Part shown: positions 17,149 through 23,803 of the stretch, in pieces
How positions within the stretch are numbered: position 1 is the stretch's first letter
Layout: each line of letters opens with the position of its first letter
Assembly (NCBI GenBank): GCA_009873635.1
Contig: WAHY01000001.1
Coordinates: forward strand, 119,514 to 155,918
DNA length: 36,405 bases
Reading direction: 5' to 3'
Origin: Nitrospinota bacterium
GTDB taxonomy: Bacteria; Nitrospinota; Nitrospinia; Nitrospinales; VA-1
Notes under the pieces: model-generated
The model's database searches: none
Seen by the model: only the letters and a program-made list of their open reading frames with translations
Told to the model about the DNA's origin: nothing
Translations under genes and position numbers: made by a program

Positions 17149-17967
17149 ATTATCCAGATTCCTGACGCACATCCGCGTGTCAATGCAAGCGAGCCTTCAC
17201 GTTTAAAATTCTCAATTTTATCCAGTGGTAGTGGTGGTAACGCACTTTATATCGAAGCGGATGATAAACGTATTTTGATCGATGCCGGGTTGAGTGAAAA
17301 AAAACTTTCTCAACGAATGGCTGCGATTAACCGTTCATTTGAAGGGTTGAACGCGGTTTTTGCAACTCACGAGCATACTGACCACATCCGTGGTATAGGT
17401 CCTCTATTAAGAAAACATAAACTTCAACTCTTCACTACTGAGGGAACCTTTAAGCGCGCCAGTTCTTCAATGGGAACGCTTCCCGGGTTCAATTCGATTC
17501 GCGCGGGTCAACCCGTTGAATTTGGAGAGTTATTGGTCGAACCCTATTCCACTCCACATGACGCGGAAGAACCAGTGGCTTTTGTTTTTCACTATCGGGG
17601 TTTGCGGCTTGGCCTGGCTACTGACCTGGGTCGAGTGACCCGGGAAGTTAAAAACAAACTGCAAAAACTTGATGCTCTTCTCATTGAATCAAACCACGAT
17701 ATAAACATGCTGGATGCGGGGCCTTATCCATGGATTACCAAGAGAAGAATTAAAAGTGATGTTGGGCACCTTTCAAATGAAGCCTGCGGTGATTTATTAT
17801 CTTCTGTAAAGCATTCCGGGTTACGACTCGTTGTATTAATGCATATGAGTGAAACCAATAATCATCCGGAACTGGCTATGATCACTGCCCGCCAGGCTTT
17901 GGGACAGGACTCGCCGGAAATGATCGTTGCCGAACAGAACCATCCTACCCCTTTGATGGCTTTATAG
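17149..17967 (+). CDS. Metallo-beta-lactamase-fold hydrolase, YycJ/WalJ-like, probable AUU start
   Basis: Cytoplasmic MBL-fold protein (about 272 residues) of the YycJ-like group, whose members are predicted nucleases or phosphodiesterases. The first strand LKFSILSSGSGGNALYIEAD and the metal motif THEHTDH (codons 17365-17385) are present, followed by later ligand regions STPHDAEE, ATDLG and ESNHD. The frame is open back to a TGA at 17119, but no in-frame ATG, GTG or TTG exists before TTG 17275, which would remove the first strands of the fold. The only well-placed candidate is ATT at 17149, 7 bases after GGAG (17138-17141). It is followed after 27 bases by the ADP-ribosylglycohydrolase-fold gene. 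Confidence 0.8.
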   Translation: MIQIPDAHPRVNASEPSRLKFSILSSGSGGNALYIEADDKRILIDAGLSEKKLSQRMAAINRSFEGLNAVFATHEHTDHIRGIGPLLRKHKLQLFTTEGTFKRASSSMGTLPGFNSIRAGQPVEFGELLVEPYSTPHDAEEPVAFVFHYRGLRLGLATDLGRVTREVKNKLQKLDALLIESNHDINMLDAGPYPWITKRRIKSDVGHLSNEACGDLLSSVKHSGLRLVVLMHMSETNNHPELAMITARQALGQDSPEMIVAEQNHPTPLMAL

Positions 17968-17994
17968 CGCATTTCCATTTTTGCTTAAACTTCA

Positions 17995-19311
17995 ATGAGT
18001 GATTTTCGCGACAAAACAGCAGGTAGTTTTTTTGGCATGGCGGTGGGCGATGCTATGGGCCGTTCTGTAAAGGGATTAAAGCCAGCAGCCATTAAGCAGA
18101 TTTTTGGAAAAATGGATGACTTCAAAGATGTTCGTCCGATCATGGGGAAAGGTATTAAGAGCTACCGTATGCGAGGGTTATATGGATCTCCTTTCCAATG
18201 TGCTTTGGTGGTCGCCGATGCTTTGCTTGAAAACAAAAAAAATTTTCTACAGGGTTCGGCAAAAAATTTTAAGGAGCTTGCGAAATCCGGTCCAGAGAAT
18301 TATTTCGGTGTTTACCGAAATCACTCGGTCTGTTTGTGGCGAGCGGTAGACCTGTTGAGCGACAATGAGGAGCTCATATCAGATCAGAATTCTTCTACTT
18401 CCTTGTTTGTTAACATGGCTGTTCCTGTCTCCTTGTTTCAGGGCAAATGGTCCAAAACTTTAGCCAAACAATGTTTTGAAATCTGCCTGTTGATGAGCCG
18501 GAACCGGTTTGAAGTGGTTGGAGCTGCTTTAACAGGCTTTTTAGTGACACGGTTATTGGCCTTGCGGTCCGATGAGATACTGCTCGAAGGGGCCGGAATA
18601 CTGAAAGAGTGCGAAGAGGTATGTCGTCAGGTGGAAGAAGAATATCAGCAGCGGTTCCCATCTTCGGAAGATGGCGGACTTAAGGGAATGAACGCTATGA
18701 GCGGTGCTTTGAAAGGTTTGGCTGAGAAATTTCAAGAACCGGATCTTATGAAATGGATTTGCGAATATTCAAATACTTTTACGAAACAGGAAATCCTTCA
18801 CCCCTCGCAGGGATTTGTGATGACTCTTCTTCCCCTTGCTTTGTATTGTGTGCTTAATCCTCCAGAGCCTGATTTTGCTTCGACCCTTACATGTTCCCTG
18901 AGTTATGGGCGGGAGTCTGAAATGCTTGGTGCTATGGTGGGGGCCTGGGCTGGTGCTTTATATGGGCTTGACAATATCCCGGCTACATGGAAAAGAGGAT
19001 TGGTCAATGCAAAGGAAATCCGTTTCCGGGCAGAGGCATTGGCATTAAGACGTGGGAAGAAAGATCAAAAAAATTTATTTGATATGGAGGCAGGTTTAAC
19101 CGCCAAAGAGTTTGAAGAAGGAAAACGAAACCTGCCGAAAGAAACGAAAAAGGGAGTTCAAATTAAACCTTTGGACCTGTGGGATGATGAGGAAGCGGAG
19201 GATTCAGTCCCCTCAAAGGAAGACCGAGCTCAATGGAGAAAATTCCATAAGGAAAAAACCAAATCAAAGCGAGATCGACGCAAAAATATCCCTTCTTTAG
19301 ACGAATTTTAG
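17995..19311 (+). CDS. ADP-ribosylglycohydrolase-fold protein lacking metal-binding motifs
   Basis: A 438-residue protein of the ADP-ribosyl-GH (DraG/ARH) fold. The first helix motif is recognisable (GSFFGMAVGDAMGRSVKG), as is the last (EMLGAMVGAWAGALYGLDNI, then PATWKRGL). In active relatives, Mg ions are held by a TDDT-like motif after the first segment and by GGDTDT before the last. Here these are replaced by GLYGSPFQCAL and SYGRESEM, so the protein is probably catalytically inactive or altered. The C-terminal ~80 residues are a charged tail (DLWDDEEAEDS, then KTKSKRDRRKN) absent from simple DraG proteins. It is probably co-transcribed with the MBL gene. A non-enzymatic binding or scaffold role is possible, but not shown. 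Confidence 0.75.
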   Translation: MSDFRDKTAGSFFGMAVGDAMGRSVKGLKPAAIKQIFGKMDDFKDVRPIMGKGIKSYRMRGLYGSPFQCALVVADALLENKKNFLQGSAKNFKELAKSGPENYFGVYRNHSVCLWRAVDLLSDNEELISDQNSSTSLFVNMAVPVSLFQGKWSKTLAKQCFEICLLMSRNRFEVVGAALTGFLVTRLLALRSDEILLEGAGILKECEEVCRQVEEEYQQRFPSSEDGGLKGMNAMSGALKGLAEKFQEPDLMKWICEYSNTFTKQEILHPSQGFVMTLLPLALYCVLNPPEPDFASTLTCSLSYGRESEMLGAMVGAWAGALYGLDNIPATWKRGLVNAKEIRFRAEALALRRGKKDQKNLFDMEAGLTAKEFEEGKRNLPKETKKGVQIKPLDLWDDEEAEDSVPSKEDRAQWRKFHKEKTKSKRDRRKNIPSLDEF

Positions 19312-19330
19312 CTATCTTCGGGCAAAAAAC

Positions 19331-19357
19331 AGGCGAAAAAAATTTTTCTGCCTTTTC
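19331..19357 (+). terminator. Probable factor-independent terminator
   Basis: AGGCGAAAAA (from 19331) can pair with TTTTTCTGCCT (19343-19353) with one bulged base, followed by TTTTCT. It lies 20 bases after the stop of the ADP-ribosylglycohydrolase-fold gene. Confidence 0.5.
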
Positions 19358-19422
19358 TCCCCGCCCGCAAGAAACCCCTTAAATTATTGAAACCAAATGT
19401 TTAATTTTTTTACGTTTAGGGT

Positions 19423-19428
19423 TACAAT
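19423..19428 (+). promoter_or_regulatory. Possible -10 element for the gene at 19493
   Basis: TACAAT (five of six consensus bases) lies 64 bases before the GTG start. The only -35 candidate at a tolerable distance is TTAATT (19401-19406, 16-base spacer), which is weak. An AAGGAG ribosome site precedes the start codon. Confidence 0.3.
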
Positions 19429-19492
19429 GTTTACATCCCTAATTGGCACGAGTAATTAGAAATTGACCTTTTGATTTTGGAAGGAGCTACCG

Positions 19493-20113
19493 GTGAATAC
19501 TTTGAAGTTTGCAGTTTCATTTATTTTTTGTTTGATGCTCCCAGCAGGAGTGGTGGCAGATACGAATGATAATCAAACCCCGCAACCTGCAAAAGTGGTA
19601 AAACCTGAGGCGGCTAAACCCGCAAAGAGTGCTAAACCTGCTACTCCCGAAAAGAAAGCTGCGGTTTCCGCTGAAGCCAAAAAGAAAAAACCTGAAGGAC
19701 TGATCATAGGTAAAAATCTGAATGTCGGCATGTCTGTGGAAGACGCCATTAAATTGCTTGGAACGCCTCGCTCAATCAAAGTCAAGCGTGGAACAGAATC
19801 CACACTGGACAGCCTGTCTATTGAGTACGATAACCATGGAGTTGTCATTCATTTTTTGAACGGTAACAAACAAATTGAAGGTTTGGAACTTATGCCTCAA
19901 TTTAAAGGGCGGTTTGCAGAAGGCGTCAAAATGGGAGAAAAGGTTGTATCCATGATAGACAAATATGGTGTGCCTGAGTCCATGAATGACAGCCTGGCTA
20001 AATATCCTGAAAAAGGAATGTATTTCTCTTTGAAATCAAATGTGTTGGTCGCGGCACATGTTTTTTCAAAAAACAGTAAACTTCTCAGCCATAAACTTTA
20101 TAAAAAACGTTAG
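19493..20113 (+). CDS. Exported Lys/Pro/Ala-rich protein, possible BamE-like domain
   Basis: A 206-residue secreted protein with GTG start and an AAGGAG site 6 bases upstream. The signal peptide ends near GVVADTND. Residues ~28-68 are a low-complexity linker of KPAK/AKP repeats (PEAAKPAKSAKPATPEKKAA), likely an extended periplasmic spacer. The globular part (70-206) begins GLIIGKNLNVGMSVEDAIKL, LGTPRSIKV, reminiscent of the first half of SmpA/OmlA (BamE)-type domains, and has a second similar unit (GVKMGEKVVSMIDKYGVPES). Its function is unknown. It stands alone between a terminator-like structure and a convergent operon. Confidence 0.65.
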   Translation: MNTLKFAVSFIFCLMLPAGVVADTNDNQTPQPAKVVKPEAAKPAKSAKPATPEKKAAVSAEAKKKKPEGLIIGKNLNVGMSVEDAIKLLGTPRSIKVKRGTESTLDSLSIEYDNHGVVIHFLNGNKQIEGLELMPQFKGRFAEGVKMGEKVVSMIDKYGVPESMNDSLAKYPEKGMYFSLKSNVLVAAHVFSKNSKLLSHKLYKKR

Positions 20114-20287
20114 CCGACGTGCCGCCTTTTGAAAAGGGCTTCACCCTTAAGGTATTTAGAAAGCGTCAATCCTCTCACGCAATATAATACCTTTATGTCA
20201 TTCAGTAGTATAGGTGGCGAATTTTCCCCAAGACCAGGAAATTGCTTTTTCGGTTAGTGTCGGACTCTCTAGCTCGACAGTTCTTGC
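20114..20287. other. Convergent intergenic region with small palindromes
   Basis: No gene found. CCTTTTGAAAAGG (20125-20137) is a near-perfect palindrome and AAGGG/CCCTT (20134-20138 and 20144-20148) forms a short stem. Read on the minus strand, the latter is followed by TTTTC, so it may act as a weak terminator for the leftward operon. An orphan TATAAT occurs at 20183-20188 without a -35 partner or a plausible gene downstream. Confidence 0.35.
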
Positions 20288-21499
20288 TCAGGCTACTGGC
20301 GGTTCGCCGGAGAGGGAAAATATTGCGTCTCGGGTTAAATCGAACTGGGTACCGTTTCCGGGGTGTTGTGCTTTCTCCAGCAATAACGAGTGGAGCAGAG
20401 GGTGTTGCGATGGGTTGTTCTCAAGAAGGTTCCGAGCTTTGTCTTCCAGTCCATGCTCAAGGTAAAGAGTGGATAATAAAAGTACTAGAAGAGAAGATTG
20501 CCCCGCTTCTTCGAGCGATTCTTCATAGGTGCGCATAAGGTCCTGATAGTTTTCGGACTCCCTGAGGGCGATTTGCAAACGGACAAGGCAAGCCAATTCG
20601 CCAGTTTTTTCAAACCCGGTTCTCCAGATCTTTATTGCTTGTTTCTGTTTCCCGGATTCAAGATAGGCATCTCCCATTGATAAGTATGCAGGGAGGCATT
20701 TATCACATGTTCGAATAGCCTGTTTAAATTCTGAAATAGCACTTTCCTTGTTTCCTGTTTGCAGGCTTTTACTGCCGAGCTCGAAAAGATACTGACCCAG
20801 GTTAGATTGTTCCTTTTTCCATTCCTCGTTGTTATCCCTTAGCAGAGGTAAAATCTTTTTTTGCAACACACAAACTTTTTTCCATTCTTCCTGTCTTATA
20901 TAAATATCACGGAGATGTATTAAGGGAACGGCTGTTCCCGGATTCATCCCCTGAATTTTTTGGAGGATGGCAATTTCTTCACCTTGGCGTTCTGTATTCG
21001 AGTAAATTCCTGCTAACCCAAATAAGGCGTGGATGTTTTGTGATTCAAGGGCAAGAGCTTTATTGAAAAATTTTTCAGCCTGGTCGTGGTTTCCATTCGC
21101 AGACGAAATTTGCCCCATCAGGTTGAGTGAGCCGACATGTTCCGGGGCTGTGTCGAGGAGTTTTTCAACAAGGTTTTGTGCTTTGTCAAATTTGCCGCAA
21201 GTGAAAAGGCTTTCGCCTTTTTTGAACATGGTTTCAACCTTGTTGTTCTTTTTTTCAATCTGGTTTTTTTTGAAATTGATTTTCCATCGCGTCAACGCAT
21301 TCTTGAAGTTAAAAGTCCAGAATAGAAAAACCGTAACGATCACCCCGATAAGGACAGCTCCTAATATGAGAAGAACGGTCGGCAACTTCAGCGAATGGTT
21401 TTGGGTGATATGGACTATCGACTCATGGGGATTTAGAAATGCAGTATAAATGGCGAGTAGCGCAAAAACCAAAAAGATAATAATTTGTTTCAAGGACAC
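20288..21499 (-). CDS. LapA-domain protein fused to TPR repeats (LapA/LapB-like)
   Basis: A 403-residue inner-membrane protein. The N-terminus has the LapA (DUF1049) layout: membrane span ~4-22, a short periplasmic loop with VHITQNHSLKLP, and span ~41-62, then a basic coiled segment. From residue ~90 to 370 there are TPR-like helical pairs (GESLFTCGKFDKAQNLVEKL, GNHDQAEKFFNKALALES, GNKESAISEFKQAIRTCD). In E. coli, LapA and LapB are separate and LapB regulates LpxC turnover with FtsH; LapB also ends in a rubredoxin-like Zn domain that is missing here. The start is GTG, 2 bases after the stop of the DksA-like gene, so it ends the nadD-rsfS-dksA-like operon. A role in LPS control is an inference from architecture. 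Confidence 0.8.
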   Translation of the reverse strand: MSLKQIIIFLVFALLAIYTAFLNPHESIVHITQNHSLKLPTVLLILGAVLIGVIVTVFLFWTFNFKNALTRWKINFKKNQIEKKNNKVETMFKKGESLFTCGKFDKAQNLVEKLLDTAPEHVGSLNLMGQISSANGNHDQAEKFFNKALALESQNIHALFGLAGIYSNTERQGEEIAILQKIQGMNPGTAVPLIHLRDIYIRQEEWKKVCVLQKKILPLLRDNNEEWKKEQSNLGQYLFELGSKSLQTGNKESAISEFKQAIRTCDKCLPAYLSMGDAYLESGKQKQAIKIWRTGFEKTGELACLVRLQIALRESENYQDLMRTYEESLEEAGQSSLLVLLLSTLYLEHGLEDKARNLLENNPSQHPLLHSLLLEKAQHPGNGTQFDLTRDAIFSLSGEPPVA

Positions 21500-21501
21500 G
21501 C

Positions 21502-21894
21502 TTAATTTTCTCCAAACTGGTTATCAACAATATTGTTTGTGACCTTAATGTTTTCTTCCATTTTACTCAGACATTGGGTGCAGAATTCTGCGTAAGGGAC
21601 AATTTGTAATCTTGCTTCCGGGATCGTGTTTTCACATTCCGAGCAAACCCCATATTCGCCTTCATCGATCTTTTCAATGGCTACATCCACCTGTTTGAGT
21701 TTTTTCCATTCCTGTTCACCCAGTTCACCTTCCAGTTGGCGGTTGTAGGCACGTGCCGCATCATCACTAATGTCAGCAATTTGCCCGATATCGCCTTCTT
21801 TCACGCTGTGATTTGATCTTTCAACATCTCCGAGCAACTCAGACCTTATAGATTCCAATTGTGAACGAAACTGATCTAATTTTTTCTTATTCAT
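21502..21894 (-). CDS. DksA/TraR-family zinc-finger protein
   Basis: A 130-residue protein with an N-terminal helical coiled coil (1-75) and a C4 zinc finger: Cys84, Cys87, Cys105 and Cys108 (GEYGVCSECENTIPEARLQI, AEFCTQC). The family binds in the RNA polymerase secondary channel and works with ppGpp. The coiled-coil tip region reads IADISDDAARAYN, which retains an acidic Asp-Asp-Ala pattern. At 130 residues it is shorter than E. coli DksA (151) and typical of the DksA/TraR proteins of many other lineages. It lies between rsfS (33-base gap) and the LapA/TPR gene (2-base gap). Confidence 0.9.
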   Translation of the reverse strand: MNKKKLDQFRSQLESIRSELLGDVERSNHSVKEGDIGQIADISDDAARAYNRQLEGELGEQEWKKLKQVDVAIEKIDEGEYGVCSECENTIPEARLQIVPYAEFCTQCLSKMEENIKVTNNIVDNQFGEN

Positions 21895-21927
21895 ATAATC
21901 TAATGATTCAGGGTGAAAGACGGATAT

Positions 21928-22281
21928 TTATTGGCCTACTGCCTTGATAACAGGAACATCTCCCCATAGACGTTCGAGGTCGTAGTGAAGGCGGGCTTCT
22001 TTGTGAAAAACATGTACTATTAAATCTCCAAGATCTACCACCACCCAGTCGCCACCTGAATAACCTTCTACAGCCAGAGGTTTATTTTCGGTCTGGTGGC
22101 AATTTTCCAGAATGGCATCCACAATCGATTGCACGTGAACCTTGGAGTTCCCACTGCAAATCATGAAAAAGTCAGTCAGGTCTGAGCGGTTCCTCAAATC
22201 CAGAATCAGGATATCAAATGCCTTTTTTTCAGAGGCAGAATCAACAGCAAGCTGTTGCAAAGAACTTAATTGATCTATCAT
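21928..22281 (-). CDS. rsfS: Ribosomal silencing factor RsfS
   Basis: A 117-residue protein of the RsfS/Iojap family, which binds ribosomal protein uL14 on the large subunit and blocks subunit joining when nutrients are low. Signature segments are DILILDLRNRSDLTDFFMIC, SGNSKVHVQSIVDAI, GYSGGDWVVVDLGDLIVHVF and ARLHYDLERLWGD. Its ATG directly follows the nadD stop codon, the common nadD-rsfS arrangement. Confidence 0.95.
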   Translation of the reverse strand: MIDQLSSLQQLAVDSASEKKAFDILILDLRNRSDLTDFFMICSGNSKVHVQSIVDAILENCHQTENKPLAVEGYSGGDWVVVDLGDLIVHVFHKEARLHYDLERLWGDVPVIKAVGQ

Positions 22282-22974
22282 TTAACCTTTTTTGGGAGGG
22301 GACTCAGCCCTGTATAACCGGTGATGCATAATATAATGATCAACTGCAGGGGGCAACAAATTTTTGATTTCTTTTCCGGTTCTTACCTTTTGCCGGATTT
22401 CCGTAGACGATATATTTTGTGTAGGAATTTCATATAGCTGTATGGTTTTTCCTGAAGAGTCCCTCACAATCTTTGGAGAATTGAAATCATTACTTTCTAA
22501 CAATGTTTTATTTAGCCCCAGGGTTTCGATAAATTTTAATGAAAACTCTAATTTGATTCCTGGACGTGTGCTAACCAGAATATGGCAAAGCTTTAATATT
22601 TCAGATACGCGTTTCCAGGTATCCATTAATAGAAAGGCATCAGCCCCAAGAATCATGAAAAACTCCCATTCAGGATGTCTATCTTTGAGCTGGGACAATG
22701 TGTCGATAGAATAGGATACTCCTCCACTATCAACCTCCAATAACTCTATTGAAAACAAGCTCTCCTTTTTCAAAGCCAGATCAAGCATGGCGACCCGGTG
22801 GGTCGAAGAGGCTGGCAGGCTGTCCAGCTTGTGAGGAGACTGGCTGACTGGAATGAACAAAACTTCTTGTAAATCAAACAATTTAGCTGATCTTGCGGCA
22901 AGATCCAGGTGCCCGTTATGGATGGGATCAAACGTCCCCCCCAACAACCCCACTTTTTTTAATTCCCTATTCAT
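22282..22974 (-). CDS. nadD: Nicotinate-nucleotide adenylyltransferase NadD
   Basis: Cytoplasmic enzyme forming deamido-NAD from nicotinate mononucleotide and ATP. The nucleotidyltransferase motif GGTFDPIHNGHL (residues 12-23) includes the two catalytic His residues, and the C-terminal ISSTEIRQKV carries the second ATP-binding motif; FMILGADAFLLMDTWKR is the substrate loop region. The length of 230 is normal. It starts the leftward nadD-rsfS-dksA-like-lapA/TPR operon. With nadB at 27180-28841 it places two NAD-synthesis genes within 6 kb, on opposite strands. Confidence 0.96.
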   Translation of the reverse strand: MNRELKKVGLLGGTFDPIHNGHLDLAARSAKLFDLQEVLFIPVSQSPHKLDSLPASSTHRVAMLDLALKKESLFSIELLEVDSGGVSYSIDTLSQLKDRHPEWEFFMILGADAFLLMDTWKRVSEILKLCHILVSTRPGIKLEFSLKFIETLGLNKTLLESNDFNSPKIVRDSSGKTIQLYEIPTQNISSTEIRQKVRTGKEIKNLLPPAVDHYIMHHRLYRAESPPKKG

Positions 22975-23058
22975 ATTCTTTAAATCGTTTCATAAACCTT
23001 TTATCATCGCAAGGGATAATGAGGCTTTAGAGCCCAAATCTGGCAGAAAACCTAAATA

Positions 23059-23098
23059 ATGACAATTCCTGGCAATTCAGACTGACAAAAATTGTCAT
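23059..23098. promoter_or_regulatory. Cluster of three TGACAA/TTGTCA half-sites upstream of pilin gene
   Basis: TGACAA occurs at 23060-23065 and 23083-23088, and its complement TTGTCA at 23092-23097. The last two form a palindrome with a 3-base centre. The outer pair also forms a perfect 9-base inverted repeat, ATGACAATT (23059-23067) with AATTGTCAT (23090-23098). The cluster lies ~108-146 bases upstream of the -24 GG, a usual distance for an enhancer-binding protein acting on sigma-54. The TGTC core is like that reported for PilR sites in Pseudomonas, but the protein involved is inferred. Confidence 0.5.
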
Positions 23099-23150
23099 AT
23101 TTTTTCTGTGATTACGAAATCTAAAAATTTTTTACAGAAACAAAAAATTA

Positions 23151-23180
23151 TTAACACATTCAAAACAAAAGGGTTATAAT
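23151..23180 (+). promoter_or_regulatory. Sigma-70-like promoter upstream of pilin gene
   Basis: TTAACA (23151-23156), an 18-base spacer and a perfect TATAAT (23175-23180). Transcription would start near 23187, giving a ~100-base leader. It lies just upstream of the sigma-54 element, so the pilin gene may have both basal and activated transcription. Confidence 0.45.
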
Positions 23181-23204
23181 AGATAATCGAAAAATTTAGC
23201 TTAA

Positions 23205-23220
23205 AGGCATATGTTTTGCT
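23205..23220 (+). promoter_or_regulatory. Sigma-54 (RpoN) promoter for the pilin gene
   Basis: AGGCATATGTTTTGCT carries the -24 GG (23206-23207) and -12 GC (23218-23219) exactly 10 bases apart and a perfect TTGCT. The expected start is near 23231, ~56 bases before the ATG. RpoN-dependent pilin transcription is the rule in several Gram-negative genera, and the same type of element precedes pilM here. Confidence 0.65.
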
Positions 23221-23286
23221 TTAGTTATGTTTATAAAATTGGTTTATTCAAAGTTTTCTTTGTTAATCATAACGGAGGAGTAAAAA

Positions 23287-23670
23287 ATGTTATCCAAGCT
23301 CAGAAATGTTCAAGGAGAAAAAGGTTTCACCCTTATTGAACTATTGATCGTTATTGCCATTATTGGTATTTTGGCCGCTATCGCTATCCCTCAATTCAGT
23401 GCCTATAAGAACCGGGCTTATCAATCTGATGCAAAAGGTAATTTGCACAATATTTACCTGGCTTGCAAAGCTTACTGGGCGGATAATGCAGGTACGGAAT
23501 CATGTACAACTGCTATTGCTACAGGCTCTACATATGGTTGGGTTAATTCAACAGGTGTTACCGTGGCAATTACTACTGGTACTGAGTCTGGTTTTGTTGC
23601 AACTGGAACACATACTTCAGATTCTAGCTCTACAACATATACCATGGATGCAAATGGTAATATCAGTTAA
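23287..23670 (+). CDS. pilA: Type IV major pilin (PilA-like)
   Basis: A 127-residue prepilin with a 13-residue leader ending Lys-Gly, cleavage before Phe14 (class a), then [20 protein letters not shown] with the mature Glu5 needed for assembly. The mature protein is ~114 residues, shorter than Pseudomonas pilin. The only Cys pair (60 and 73) is 13 apart in the middle, not the C-terminal disulfide loop of classical pilins. Residues ~74-118 are rich in Thr, Ser and Gly. A strong GGAGGAG site precedes the ATG, fitting high expression. It has its own promoters and a strong terminator, and sits ~10 kb from the assembly cluster. Confidence 0.95.
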   Translation: MLSKLRNVQGEKGFTLIELLIVIAIIGILAAIAIPQFSAYKNRAYQSDAKGNLHNIYLACKAYWADNAGTESCTTAIATGSTYGWVNSTGVTVAITTGTESGFVATGTHTSDSSSTTYTMDANGNIS

Positions 23671-23690
23671 TTGATTTTAGGATTAATAGA

Positions 23691-23740
23691 AATCCCCACC
23701 CTTTGCTTTTTAGGCATGAGGGTGGGGATTTTTTCTTTTA
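23691..23740 (+). terminator. Strong factor-independent terminator after pilin gene
   Basis: AATCCCCACCCT (23691-23702) pairs perfectly with AGGGTGGGGATT (23719-23730), 12 base pairs with a 16-base loop, followed by TTTTCTTTTA. It begins 20 bases after the pilin stop codon and should isolate pilA from the next gene. Confidence 0.9.
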
Positions 23741-23803
23741 AACGAAAAAACTATTGCTATTGTCCGTATTCTTCCCTGCTCAAAAATTCAAGGTGATATT
23801 AAA

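Noticed and set aside
17275-17277. TTG as start of the MBL-fold gene
   Set aside because: It would remove the first strands of the fold including SGSGGN and has no ribosome site.
20125-20148. CCTTTTGAAAAGG palindrome as a strong terminator or attachment site
   Set aside because: Short, without a convincing T-run in the plus direction, and with no integrase or repeated partner in the window.
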